Origin: Chloroflexota bacterium
GTDB taxonomy: Bacteria; Chloroflexota; Anaerolineae; Anaerolineales; Villigracilaceae
Direction: 5' to 3'
Length of the DNA stretch: 60,596 nucleotides
Assembly (NCBI GenBank): GCA_016866215.1
Contig: VGNE01000018.1
Coordinates: 1 to 60,596 of the forward strand
Part shown: in pieces, positions 1-8,530 of the stretch
Position numbering within the stretch: position 1 is the first letter of the stretch
How the letters are laid out: each line of letters starts with the position of its first letter
The notes under the pieces: model-generated
Told to the model about the DNA's origin: nothing
What the model saw: the letters and a program-made list of their open reading frames with translations, nothing else
The model's database searches: none
Translations under genes and position numbers: made by a program

Positions 1-8
1 GAAAACTG

Positions 9-677
9 ATGGCATTCATCATTCTGTTTGCCGGTTGCGATGCCGCCGGGCGCGCGCCGCAGAAACCCGAGGGTGTTTCGATCGCTTTGCCTCCCTCTGA
101 ACATGAGGGCGAAATGTCCGTCGAACAAGCCCTGCTGGAACGCAGGTCCGTCCGCGAATATGCCCCCGGTCCGCTGACCATGAGCGAGATTTCCCAATTA
201 CTTTGGTCCGCGCAGGGAATTACCCATCCCAACGGCTTGCGCACTGCGCCGTCCGCCGGGGGACTCTATCCGTTGGAAATTTACCTGGCGGCGGGGGAGG
301 TCGTTGATCTCGAGGCTGGGATTTATCGTTACAAGCCGCAGGGACATGAATTGCTCTCCGTTCGTGAGGGCGATCATCGCCGGGAACTGAGCCGCGCCGC
401 GCTTGGTCAATCTGCGCTCCTGGAGGCTCCGGCGGTGATCGTCATTGCCGGGGTGTACGAGCGTACCACGGTCAAATACGGGGAGCGGGGCGTGCAATAC
501 GTTCACATCGAGGTCGGCTGCGCCGCGGAGAATATTCACCTCCAGGCGGTGTCACTGGGACTTGGCACGGTGTTCATCGGCGCATTCCACGATGACGGGG
601 TGAAGGAAGTCCTGCGGTTGGGGGCGGATGAACAGCCGTTTGCCTTGATGCCGGTCGGAAGGATGCAAACCCCCTGA
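9..677 (+). CDS. SagB-type nitroreductase family lipoprotein, start possibly upstream of window
   Basis: FMN-dependent nitroreductase-fold protein of the SagB/ThcOx type, which oxidises or reduces small or peptide substrates. The family signature is visible: an RRSVREY motif near residue 46 (flavin phosphate contacts) and PSAGGLYPLE near residue 81. The first residues are hydrophobic and end in FAGC, a lipobox, so the protein is probably a surface lipoprotein. The reading frame stays open to the left edge of the window, and the signal peptide looks short, so the true start may lie before base 1. The substrate cannot be told. It is followed after about 115 bases by a membrane protein on the same strand. 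Confidence 0.8.
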   Translation: MAFIILFAGCDAAGRAPQKPEGVSIALPPSEHEGEMSVEQALLERRSVREYAPGPLTMSEISQLLWSAQGITHPNGLRTAPSAGGLYPLEIYLAAGEVVDLEAGIYRYKPQGHELLSVREGDHRRELSRAALGQSALLEAPAVIVIAGVYERTTVKYGERGVQYVHIEVGCAAENIHLQAVSLGLGTVFIGAFHDDGVKEVLRLGADEQPFALMPVGRMQTP

Positions 678-793
678 CGGGATATGCGCGCCGTGTGGTG
701 AGACGCTTTCCTGCCCTCCCTTTTAGCCGCTCCCCGGATGGAAACCCTCGCCGTGGGGGCAGGGGGACTATAATCTCCTCGGAGAACGGCAGA

Positions 794-3379
794 ATGAAAC
801 CGACAAACGAATCGTCCTCCTCGAAGCCCGGGGGCGGACTTGCGATCCAGTCAAGTCTCTTTCTCCTCTTCGCCGCCATGCTGACGTTCGAGATCAACCT
901 GATGCGCCTTTTTTCGGTGGCGCAGTTCTATCATTTTGCCTTTATGATCGTCAGCATTGCCCTGCTGGGCTTCGGCGCCAGCGGCACGGCATTGACCATC
1001 TTCCCCGCCCTCCAACGTGGAGATCCAAAACAGCGTTTAAGTCAATCGGCGTTTGCAATGGGGTTGAGTATTCTCGCCGCCTATTTACTGACCAACCACC
1101 TGCCCTTCGATTCCTTCAGCATCGCCTGGGACCGCCGCCAGGTTTGGATCCTCGTCCTGCATTACGTTGCCCTTGCCGCGCCGTTCTTCTGCAGTGGCAT
1201 GGCGCTCGGATTTTTGTTGAACGCCTTCCCTCAATCGGCTGGGACGACGTACTCGGTCAACCTGCTTGGCTCGGCGGCGGGCTGCGTCATCGCGCTGCTC
1301 GCCCCTGCGTATCTTGGCGGAGAGGGAATGGTGACCTTGAGCATCGCACTCGCGTCATTGGCTGGCATAACTTCATCGTTTCGTTTTCGCCAATTCGCAA
1401 ATTGGAAATGTCACTGCGAGCGCTCTGCGCGAAGCAATCTCCTCGCTAAAACCGGGAGCTTGCTTTGGGAAAACCGCCCTCGCAATGGCATACTGAGAAT
1501 TGTTGCCGCATCCGTATTATTCCTTTTCTCCCTCCTTGACCTCGGCTTGCGCTTCACCGGTAACCCATCCTTCGCTTTCCTCGACCTGCGCATCTCGCCG
1601 TACAAGAGTCTTTCATACACTCTGCAATATCCCGATTCCAGCGTGATCCATCGCCAGTGGAACGCCTTCTCGCGCGTGGACGTGGTGCGAAGCGGCGGCA
1701 TCCATTCCCTGCCCGGACTCAGTTATCGTTATTTGGGACCGCTCCCGTCATTGGATGGACTGCTGGTGGACGGCGGCGACCTCAGCTCAATTCTCCAATC
1801 CTCATCCGATTCTGCCTTCGTCTTTTTCCTCCCCAATTCCCTTGTGTTTCATCTCCGACCTCGGGCCGCCGCGCTGATCCTCGAACCGCGCGGCGGCTTG
1901 GACATTTTTACCGCCCTCGCGTTGAGTTCAGGGCAGGCGACAGCCGTCGAGGTCAATCCCCTCATTGTCAATGTGTCTCCTGTTTATGATGACCCGCGCG
2001 TTCAGGTCCACGTGGAGTCCGACCGCAGTTTTCTTCGCCGCACGGGATCAAAATACGATGTGATCGTTCTCTCGCTTGCCTCATCCTATCATCCCGTGCG
2101 CTCCGGTGCGTATACACTGACGGAGAACTATCGTTACACGGTTGAGTCGTTTCAGGATGCGCTGGCGCATCTGACCCCGGACGGATTGCTGGTTGCCACA
2201 CGCTGGCTGCAGGACCCGCCCAGCGAAGACCTGCGTCTCTTTGCGCTGGCGGTCACGGCTTTGGAAAAGGAAAACGCCGATCCCCGTTCGCAAATCGTCG
2301 CCTTCCGCGGTTACAACACGGCGACCATTCTCCTGAAAAACAGCGCGTTCACCGCCGGCGAGTTGTCGTCCATTCGCGCCTTCCTCGCCGGGCGCGCCTT
2401 CGACCTGACCTACGCGCCCGGCGTCCAGCCCGATGAAACCAACCAATACAACATCCTGCCCGAGTCAACCTATTACCAAACCTACCTGCGCCTGCTCGAT
2501 GCCGATCCCCGCGAAGCCTTCTACGACGATTACGAGTACGATGTCCGCCCGCCCACCGACGACCATCCCTTCTTCGGGCATTATTTCAAGTGGACGCAGG
2601 CGCCGCAGGTCATCGCCGAGTTCGGCAAAGCCTGGCAGCCCTTTGGCGGCGCAGGATATTTCGTCATCGTGGCATTGCTCGCTCTGGCAATCCTGCTTGC
2701 CGTCGCCTTGATTCTGTTGCCAGTGGCGATAACGAAATACGCAAAACGCGATACGCGATATGCAATACGCTTTCCTCTTCGCAACCTCCTCTATTTCGGC
2801 TTTCTCGGCTTCGCTTTTTTGCTCGTCGAAATCCCCCTCCTGCAACGCTTCATCCTCTACCTCGGTCAACCCGCTTTTGCGTTCACCGCCGTCCTGTTCT
2901 CGCTGCTGTTCTTTTCTGGATTGGGAAGCCGATTCAGCGACCGCATCCCGCTTCGACTTTCGCTGGCAATTCTCGTAATTCTCATCCTTCTCGTGCCAAT
3001 TTTACTTCCCCGCCTCTTCGCCTGGACCCTGGGCTTGCCCCTGACCATTCGGCTTGGTCTGACCACCCTCATCCTTGCCCCGCTCGGACTGCTGATGGGC
3101 GTCCCTTTTCCAGCGGGGATCCGCCTGATGAAACAGGAGCAGGCTTACGGTCCGGGTAATGAGGCGCGGGATTCCAGCATCCCCTGGGTTTGGGCGGTGA
3201 ACGGCGCGGTGTCCGTGATCTCATCCATCCTCGCCGCCCTGCTGGCTTTGACGTTCGGTTTCAATTGGGTGCTGGGGCTCGGCGCGCTGTGTTATGCGGG
3301 AGCATGGCTCACGAGTAGGTCGGATTGGCCATCCGACTTACGCGGGCGCGTAGATCACGGCGCTGGCGGCTCGCCCTGA
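794..3379 (+). CDS. Membrane protein with spermidine-synthase-like methyltransferase core
   Basis: An 861-residue fused protein: several N-terminal membrane spans (about residues 20-200), a soluble Rossmann-like part (about 290-520) resembling spermidine synthase/SAM-methyltransferase domains of large membrane proteins, and a second block of C-terminal spans. The ATG at 794 is preferred because a GGAG lies about ten bases before it; the frame is open further upstream but with no start context. Three dispersed repeats are read in frame: one at 1411-1490 (about residues 206-232), one of TACGC type near 2740-2770, and a palindrome at 3315-3341 that forms the C terminus. The 3' end overlaps the convergent pcm gene by 25 bases. 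Actual substrate unknown; polyamine synthesis is not established. Confidence 0.7.
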   Translation: MKPTNESSSSKPGGGLAIQSSLFLLFAAMLTFEINLMRLFSVAQFYHFAFMIVSIALLGFGASGTALTIFPALQRGDPKQRLSQSAFAMGLSILAAYLLTNHLPFDSFSIAWDRRQVWILVLHYVALAAPFFCSGMALGFLLNAFPQSAGTTYSVNLLGSAAGCVIALLAPAYLGGEGMVTLSIALASLAGITSSFRFRQFANWKCHCERSARSNLLAKTGSLLWENRPRNGILRIVAASVLFLFSLLDLGLRFTGNPSFAFLDLRISPYKSLSYTLQYPDSSVIHRQWNAFSRVDVVRSGGIHSLPGLSYRYLGPLPSLDGLLVDGGDLSSILQSSSDSAFVFFLPNSLVFHLRPRAAALILEPRGGLDIFTALALSSGQATAVEVNPLIVNVSPVYDDPRVQVHVESDRSFLRRTGSKYDVIVLSLASSYHPVRSGAYTLTENYRYTVESFQDALAHLTPDGLLVATRWLQDPPSEDLRLFALAVTALEKENADPRSQIVAFRGYNTATILLKNSAFTAGELSSIRAFLAGRAFDLTYAPGVQPDETNQYNILPESTYYQTYLRLLDADPREAFYDDYEYDVRPPTDDHPFFGHYFKWTQAPQVIAEFGKAWQPFGGAGYFVIVALLALAILLAVALILLPVAITKYAKRDTRYAIRFPLRNLLYFGFLGFAFLLVEIPLLQRFILYLGQPAFAFTAVLFSLLFFSGLGSRFSDRIPLRLSLAILVILILLVPILLPRLFAWTLGLPLTIRLGLTTLILAPLGLLMGVPFPAGIRLMKQEQAYGPGNEARDSSIPWVWAVNGAVSVISSILAALLALTFGFNWVLGLGALCYAGAWLTSRSDWPSDLRGRVDHGAGGSP
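1411..1490. repeat. Dispersed palindromic repeat family A, copy 1, in frame inside a CDS
   Basis: Imperfect inverted repeat: the left end TCACTGCGAG and the right end CTCGCAATGGCA face each other, with AAGCAATCTCC and GGAGCTTGCTT as the inner arms. Related copies are at 5970-6114 and 37446-37528. Here it is read in frame as a Cys/Arg-rich insertion in the membrane protein. Confidence 0.75.
3315..3341. repeat. Palindromic repeat (GTCGGATTGGC type) at the end of a CDS
   Basis: Near-perfect palindrome with GTAGGTCGGATT facing ATCCGACTTAC. A second copy is at 26163-26187. It supplies codons close to the C terminus of the membrane protein on the plus strand and lies just before the convergent pcm stop, so it could also end transcription. 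Confidence 0.75.
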
Positions 3380-4161
3380 TGCCCTTCGACGCCGGGACCC
3401 GTGAACGGCACAAAACTCACGCCGCCGAGGTTGTACGCTTTCAATTCGCCTTCCTCTTTGACGAACTTCCACAGGCTCTGATACCAGCCCGGCGGACCGA
3501 TGGGGATGACGATCCGCCCGTCATCTGATAGTTGCTCGACAAGCGGCGCAGGCAGATGATCCGGCGCGGCGGTGACGATGATGGCATCGAAGGGGGCATA
3601 TTCGAGCCAGCCGTAGTAACCATCCCCCTGTTTGATGCGGACTGTGTCATATCCCAATTCCTGCAGCAGCGCCGCGGAGCGTTCCGCCAGTTCGGGGACG
3701 ATCTCAATGCTGTAAACATCCACGTATCCCAATTCCGCCAGGATGGCCGCCTGATAGCCTGACCCCGTGCCGATCTCCAGCACCTTCTCGCCGGGCTGCA
3801 ATTCCAGCAGTTCGGTCATCCACGCCACGATGAACGGCTGTGAGACGGTCTGACCGTATCCGATGGGCAGGGGGTGGTTTCGATAGGATTGACTTCGATA
3901 TTCCGGCGGGACGAATTCATGGCGCGGCACCGTCCGCATTGCCCGAAGCACATCCTCGTTCGTAATGCCCGCCCCCGCAATGTGCTTCTTGACCAGTTCG
4001 AGCCGCGCTTTGGTAAAGTCTTCTTCCTCGTTGATGGAAGAAGATGCAGGCTCTTCGAGAGGGACATGGGTTGCGGGTTGAAGCGGGGATTCACGGGGTG
4101 TACAGCCCGCCAACAGCAGAACCGTTACCGTTACAGCAAGAAATCGGCATGGAATGTTCAT
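3355..4161 (-). CDS. pcm: Protein-L-isoaspartate O-methyltransferase, exported lipoprotein form
   Basis: SAM-dependent repair methyltransferase acting on isoaspartyl residues in damaged proteins. Visible features: VPRHEFVPPEYR, the GYGQTVSQPFIVAWM motif, and the SAM-binding VLEIGTGSGYQAAIL, all typical of Pcm. About 60 extra N-terminal residues carry a signal sequence with a LLLAGC lipobox, so the enzyme is predicted to be outside the cytoplasmic membrane, unlike the usual cytosolic form. The ATG at 4161 is preferred over a GTG at 4179 because GGAGAAAA lies between them. The 3' end overlaps the convergent membrane-protein gene. Confidence 0.9.
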   Translation of the reverse strand: MNIPCRFLAVTVTVLLLAGCTPRESPLQPATHVPLEEPASSSINEEEDFTKARLELVKKHIAGAGITNEDVLRAMRTVPRHEFVPPEYRSQSYRNHPLPIGYGQTVSQPFIVAWMTELLELQPGEKVLEIGTGSGYQAAILAELGYVDVYSIEIVPELAERSAALLQELGYDTVRIKQGDGYYGWLEYAPFDAIIVTAAPDHLPAPLVEQLSDDGRIVIPIGPPGWYQSLWKFVKEEGELKAYNLGGVSFVPFTGPGVEGHQGEPPAP

Positions 4162-4200
4162 TTCAACATTTTTCTCCACCTTTCATTATATAATACCTAT

Positions 4201-4248
4201 GGTCACAAATTGCGCTTTCCCGCTTCTCAAAAGGCGCAATTTGTGACC
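4201..4248. repeat. Perfect inverted repeat, 15-base arms
   Basis: GGTCACAAATTGCGC at 4201-4215 is mirrored exactly at 4234-4248, with an 18-base loop. It lies between divergent pcm and the FAD oxidase gene, so it is not a terminator for either; best read as a dispersed palindromic element. Confidence 0.8.
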
Positions 4249-4333
4249 GCGCTGGGTATAAACATATCGAAACAGAGGACAAGTATCGTTTGTCAATGCG
4301 GCTGTTTCAAGACGAACGGCTGACAAACATCAC

Positions 4334-4362
4334 TTGGCAGCCTCGGTCTTTCTTGCTACGCT
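4334..4362 (+). promoter_or_regulatory. Candidate sigma70-type promoter for the FAD oxidase gene
   Basis: TTGGCA, 17 bases, TACGCT, ending 17 bases before the ATG at 4380, which has AAGGAG in front. The -10 match is only moderate, and the leader would be very short. Confidence 0.3.
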
Positions 4363-4379
4363 TATGAAAAGGAGAAACC

Positions 4380-5966
4380 ATGAAACGCTGGAATGGATGG
4401 GGAAATGCGGATACAGACTATCCCGTGCCGCCCCCCGCCCTTGATTATTTGACAAAACGCCTCGGTCATCTGGACCCTGCGCCTGATTCCCCAAAAGAGA
4501 CCTCCCTCTCCGCTGTGACCGAATCCCGCCTTCCCGCGCACCCGTTGGCGGACATGTCCGTCGAAGCGAGATTAACCCACGCCCGCGGACAGTCCATGCG
4601 CGATTGGGTGGAGTTGCGTTATGGACGGGTTGATTCTTTTCCCGATGCGGTTGCGTTCCCTGAGACCGATGAAGATGTACGCGGTTTGTTGAAATACGCG
4701 CGAAATGCGGGCGCGCGCGTCATCCCCTACGGCGGCGGGACGAGTGTGGTCGGTCACATCAACCCGTCAAAATCCGATGCGCCTGTGTTGACTCTCTCGC
4801 TAGAAAAAATGACGCGGTTACTTGACCTCGATGAAACAAGTCGACTTGCGACGTTTCAGGCGGGCGTGGCTGGACCTGATCTCGAAAAACAACTGAAGGC
4901 GCGCGGGTATACGCTCGGTCATTTCCCGCAATCATTTGAGTATTCAACGTTGGGCGGATGGGTTGCCACACGTTCAAGCGGACAGCAGTCCTATCATTAT
5001 GGACGTATAGAGCAACTCTTCGCAGGCGGCATCGCCGAGACCCCGCGCGGGCGGCTTGAGATGAAACCTGTCCCTGCTTCTGCCGCGGGGCCAGATGTGC
5101 GCGAGATGATGCTTGGGTCGGAGGGAAGGCTGGGGGTCATCACGCAAGCCACAGTCCGCGTGCGAAGCGTGCCCGAGGCGGAGGCATTCTTTGGGGTTTT
5201 CTTCCCATCCTGGGAGCAGGGATCCGACGCGCTTCGGGAAATTGTCCAAAATGAATTGCCTGTTTCGATGTTGCGGTTGAGCAATCCGCTTGAGACGGAG
5301 ATAACGCTGATTCTTTCGGGCAAGAGTTGGGTGGGGCTTGCGGATCGCGGACTGCGGACAATTGGTTACGGCAATACGCGCTGCCTGCTCGTGTTTGCGG
5401 TGACGGGTTCGACGCGCTTGTTCAAACGTACGCGGCGGGAAGTGGCCGCATTGTGCCGCAAGTTTGGCGGGCTTTTTGTCGGGACAGCGGTGGGGCATAC
5501 TTGGGAGAAGAATCGGTTTCTTTCGCCGTATTTGCGGAACACACTTTGGGAGCGCGGCGTTGCGATTGATACGCTCGAAACCGCGCTGCCGTGGGCGCAG
5601 GTGCGCGAAGCGTCGCGTGCAATCCCGCAGGCGATTGTGGATGCGATGTCGAAACACAATGAGAAGGTGCTGGCGTTCTCGCATCTTTCGCATGTGTATC
5701 GCGATGGAGCAAGTGTGTACACGACATTCCTGTTCCGTCTAACGGCTGACCCTGATGAATTGCTCGCGCGCTGGAACGACATGAAACATCACGCCAGTCT
5801 GACATTGCAAAAATACGGCGGGACGATTTCCCATCAACACGGCGTTGGCATGGACCACGCGCCGTATCTGCCCGCTGAAAAAGGCGCGCTCGGCATGGAC
5901 GCGCTGCGCGCAGTCTGTAGATCGTTTGACCCTGATGGGATGATGAACCCTGGGAAGTTACTTTAA
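4380..5966 (+). CDS. FAD-linked oxidase, alkyldihydroxyacetonephosphate synthase (AGPS) type
   Basis: A 528-residue flavoenzyme of the vanillyl-alcohol-oxidase/GlcD superfamily. The FAD-binding part shows the P-loop-like VIPYGGGTSVVGH and the GGWVATRSSGQQS motif; the C-terminal SHQHGVG is the AGPS active-site histidine motif, and the chain ends in the usual DPDGMMNPGKLL. AGPS swaps an acyl for an alkyl chain on acyl-DHAP, the committed step of ether-lipid synthesis. The following glycerol-3-phosphate dehydrogenase gene fits a glycerolipid role. A strong AAGGAG fixes the start. A GlcD-like hydroxyacid dehydrogenase is the alternative, but the SHQHGVG motif favours AGPS. Confidence 0.85.
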   Translation: MKRWNGWGNADTDYPVPPPALDYLTKRLGHLDPAPDSPKETSLSAVTESRLPAHPLADMSVEARLTHARGQSMRDWVELRYGRVDSFPDAVAFPETDEDVRGLLKYARNAGARVIPYGGGTSVVGHINPSKSDAPVLTLSLEKMTRLLDLDETSRLATFQAGVAGPDLEKQLKARGYTLGHFPQSFEYSTLGGWVATRSSGQQSYHYGRIEQLFAGGIAETPRGRLEMKPVPASAAGPDVREMMLGSEGRLGVITQATVRVRSVPEAEAFFGVFFPSWEQGSDALREIVQNELPVSMLRLSNPLETEITLILSGKSWVGLADRGLRTIGYGNTRCLLVFAVTGSTRLFKRTRREVAALCRKFGGLFVGTAVGHTWEKNRFLSPYLRNTLWERGVAIDTLETALPWAQVREASRAIPQAIVDAMSKHNEKVLAFSHLSHVYRDGASVYTTFLFRLTADPDELLARWNDMKHHASLTLQKYGGTISHQHGVGMDHAPYLPAEKGALGMDALRAVCRSFDPDGMMNPGKLL

Positions 5967-5969
5967 CAT

Positions 5970-6114
5970 GTTCTTGCGAGGAGTGCGCTCTTCCCGACGA
6001 CACTTGCGCCGTACGCCAGTGCGGTGAGCAATCCCCAATTAATCGGTGAATCTTATCGAAGTGATTCTTCGGTTTAACGGGAGATTGCTTCGCCGAAGAA
6101 CGGCTCGCAATGAC
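5970..6114. repeat. Dispersed palindromic repeat family A, copy 2
   Basis: Right half GGGAGATTGCTTCGCC ... CTCGCAATGACA (about 6079-6114) and a weaker left half with CTTGCGAGGAG and GAGCAATCCCC. It fills the gap between the AGPS-like gene and glpD. The frame of glpD runs open through it, which makes an upstream false start look possible. Confidence 0.65.
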
Positions 6115-6132
6115 ATGAAATTGGAGAATCAC

Positions 6133-7764
6133 ATGGAATGGACTCGCGGTTGGCGCGATAAAGTTTGGGGCGAACTCAATCAAGCATGGGATATTTTGAT
6201 CATCGGCGGCGGCATCACGGGTGCGGGGATTTTGCGCCAAGCCGCGCATGCGAAGTTGCGCGCTGTACTGGTCGAAGCGGATGACTTCGCTTCGGGCACG
6301 TCGAGTCGTTCATCCAAGTTAGTGCATGGCGGGTTGCGCTATTTGAAAAACGCGCAAATCAAAGTCACGTTGGAATCGGTGCGTGAACGCGAATATCTTT
6401 TGAAGCAGGGACGCGGACTTGTCAACCGCCTCGGCTTTTTGTATTCATGCTTGCAAGGCGATCCCATGCCAGGCTGGGTCTTCGGCGCGGGGCTGACAAT
6501 TTACGACATCATGGCAGGACAATGGTCGCACCGTTCATACGATGCGGACGACATGCGCGAATTGTGTCCGCCATTGACCACTTCCGCGCTGCGCGGCGGC
6601 TATCGCTATTTTGATGCGAATACAGATGATGCGCGTCTCGTCCTGCGGCTCTTGCGCGAGTCTGTTTCAGATGGCGGGATGGCGTTAAATTACGCCCGCG
6701 TCGATTCACTTTTGCGAACCCAAAACGGACAAGTCTGCGGTGCGGTTTTGCGCGATACCTCCGGCGAAAAAGAACGGCAAACCGAAGTCTTCGCAAAAGT
6801 TGTCATCAATGCCACAGGTGCGTGGGTGGATGAACTACGCGATGAAACTTGTCTTGAGCAAGGCGCCGCTCTGAGTTTATCGAAGGGTCGAAGGGTTGAA
6901 CAAAAGCCGCGCTTGCGTCCCTTGCGCGGAAGCCATCTGGTTCTGCCGCTCAATCGTCTTCCGTTGACGCGCGCAGTCTCATTCCTGCATCCGCGCGATG
7001 GACGTCCTGTCTTTGCGTTACCATGGGAAGGTGCTGTCATCTTCGGTACAACCGATGTTGACCACGGTCCGCATTTGCAAACTGACCCATCCATCAGTTC
7101 AGCAGAAGCGGAGTATTTGCTCGCGGGGTTATGGTCTGTATTCCCAGAACAGGAACTGACCTTCAACGATGTCATGTCAACTTATTCAGGTCTGCGCCCT
7201 GTCGTCAACACGGGCAAGGCGGATCCGTCGAAGGAATCGCGCGAACATGCCATCTGGGACGAGAACGGTTTGCTCACCGTCAGCGGCGGCAAACTGACCA
7301 CCTTCCGCATCATGGCGCGCGATGCGCTTAAAGCGGTCCGCAAGTACCTTGGTCGCATCCCCTTCGACCCCAATACGCCTGTGCTCGATTCATTCCCGCC
7401 CGAAGCAGAATCGCTGTTTGCAGATTCGACGCTGACTCCCGCGCAACAACTGCGACTGCTCGCGCGCTACGGGTCTCAATCTACCCGGTTATTTACTGCC
7501 GATTCTTCCCATGAGACCATTCCCACAACTCCCTATCTTTGGGTGGAACTGCGACAAGCCACGCGCGCCGAAGGCGTCATCCATCTCGACGATTTGCTTT
7601 TGCGCCGCGTCCGTCTCGGCTTGCTTTTGCCAAACGGTGGAATTGACTTGCTCCCGCGCATCCGCGCCATTGTTCAACCCGAACTCGGCTGGGATGATGC
7701 GCGCTGGGATAAAGAGGCACGCGAATATGCTGAATTATGGAATACGTCTTATCGTCTTGGATAA
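6133..7764 (+). CDS. glpD: Glycerol-3-phosphate dehydrogenase, FAD-dependent
   Basis: Membrane-associated flavoenzyme oxidising glycerol-3-phosphate to DHAP and passing electrons to quinone. The N-terminal dinucleotide motif ILIIGGGITGAG, the SGTSSRSSKLVHGGLRYL segment and a conserved SGGKLTTFR near the C-terminal third are all present. The start at 6133 is chosen because GGAG lies six bases before it; upstream codons come from repeat family A. Around residues 245-254 the chain carries an LSLSKG-type insertion from a dispersed repeat, kept in frame. A palindrome follows the stop. With the preceding AGPS-like gene it suggests glycerolipid or ether-lipid metabolism. Confidence 0.93.
   Translation: MEWTRGWRDKVWGELNQAWDILIIGGGITGAGILRQAAHAKLRAVLVEADDFASGTSSRSSKLVHGGLRYLKNAQIKVTLESVREREYLLKQGRGLVNRLGFLYSCLQGDPMPGWVFGAGLTIYDIMAGQWSHRSYDADDMRELCPPLTTSALRGGYRYFDANTDDARLVLRLLRESVSDGGMALNYARVDSLLRTQNGQVCGAVLRDTSGEKERQTEVFAKVVINATGAWVDELRDETCLEQGAALSLSKGRRVEQKPRLRPLRGSHLVLPLNRLPLTRAVSFLHPRDGRPVFALPWEGAVIFGTTDVDHGPHLQTDPSISSAEAEYLLAGLWSVFPEQELTFNDVMSTYSGLRPVVNTGKADPSKESREHAIWDENGLLTVSGGKLTTFRIMARDALKAVRKYLGRIPFDPNTPVLDSFPPEAESLFADSTLTPAQQLRLLARYGSQSTRLFTADSSHETIPTTPYLWVELRQATRAEGVIHLDDLLLRRVRLGLLLPNGGIDLLPRIRAIVQPELGWDDARWDKEAREYAELWNTSYRLG
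6865..6895. repeat. Short dispersed repeat (CTGAGTTTATCGAAGG type) inside glpD
   Basis: CTGAGTTTATCGAAGGGTCG is related to stretches at 34929-34958 and, more loosely, at 21172-21222 and 44390-44452. It encodes LSLSKG in GlpD without breaking the frame. Confidence 0.6.
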
Positions 7765-7783
7765 ATCATCGAGTACGGAGTCA

Positions 7784-7828
7784 AAAGTCTCCCGACTTTT
7801 GTTCGCCATTCCAAAGTCGGGAGACTTT
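7784..7828. repeat. Perfect inverted repeat after glpD
   Basis: AAAGTCTCCCGACTTT at 7784-7799 is mirrored exactly at 7813-7828 with a 13-base loop. It begins 20 bases after the glpD stop. No T-run follows, so termination is possible but not shown; its style is that of the other dispersed palindromes. Confidence 0.75.
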
Positions 7829-7952
7829 GGAATCCGATAGTGTAAGGTGTATACAAGAAAATGTACAGCCGTCTGAAACCACTATACGAGACAATGCGTG
7901 GTATCTGAATCCAATTCATGAGTGCAGGATTTTTTAGCCGATAAACCATCTA

Positions 7953-8088
7953 TTACCCCATCATCAACTTTGGACGGTTTTGGAACGCCTCCGCCAGATG
8001 CGTTGATTGGATATTTTCACTCCCTGCCAAATCCGCAATCGTGTGCGGGAGTTTCAGGATGCGGTGATAAGCGTGAGCGGATAACCGC
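7953..8088 (-). pseudogene. ComM/YifB C-terminal remnant, shortest copy
   Basis: Reading the minus strand gives a continuous stretch containing [19 protein letters not shown] and ending PKLMMG, matching the last 45 or so residues of the Mg-chelatase-related ComM protein and of the three other copies in this window. Similarity stops abruptly near 8088, next to the 4-TM gene. No catalytic AAA part is present. It is a fossil fragment. Confidence 0.8.
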
Positions 8089-8101
8089 ATATGTTGAATC
8101 T

Positions 8102-8530
8102 TCAGGCTTTCAACGCATCAGTTCGATCAATCAAATAACTCAGCCCTAAAAACAGGATACCGCTCAAAACGCCAGTCAGGTGATACGGTAAATAATTCAT
8201 CACATCCACTGGTTGCAGGCCGATCAGTTTTAGATAAAAGTATGGCGCCCACACCAAAATGCCTATATAAATCAACCCATGCCCGATAACTCGCAAAAGA
8301 TTCTTTTTAGGCGCCAGTGCGCCCATCTCTTTGCGTGCCAATGAACGCAGGCGCGACCCGCCGACAACGCCAATAAGATGAAACGGCAGAAACCAAAATA
8401 ACGATGGTTTTTCTCCTGCAATCCGCAGGACGATAAAGGGCAGCCACGTCATTACACCCAGCCAGATCAAAACATTTCCCAAACGATAACGTGTAAAAAC
8501 AGTTTTGATAATCTTCTCATCGCTTACCAT
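8102..8530 (-). CDS. Four-span membrane protein with internal duplication, unknown function
   Basis: A 142-residue hydrophobic protein that I do not recognise. It has two similar halves: the first has [11 protein letters not shown] then [12 protein letters not shown], the second [11 protein letters not shown] then [12 protein letters not shown], each predicted to hold two membrane spans, so it looks like a tandem duplication of a 2-TM unit with a conserved PxH pair. Its start overlaps the hemL stop by seven bases, so it is translationally coupled to hemL and belongs to the heme block. A role in heme or quinone handling at the membrane is only a guess. Confidence 0.7.
   Translation of the reverse strand: MVSDEKIIKTVFTRYRLGNVLIWLGVMTWLPFIVLRIAGEKPSLFWFLPFHLIGVVGGSRLRSLARKEMGALAPKKNLLRVIGHGLIYIGILVWAPYFYLKLIGLQPVDVMNYLPYHLTGVLSGILFLGLSYLIDRTDALKA

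Noticed and set aside
5422-6249. Long minus-strand open frame (275 codons) overlapping the AGPS-like and glpD genes
   Set aside because: It is antisense to two well-supported genes, its composition is arginine/serine-rich shadow, and no family features are seen.
7749-7949. 66-codon minus-strand frame between glpD and the ComM stub
   Set aside because: No start context and no family resemblance; its 3' half runs through the palindrome at 7784-7828.
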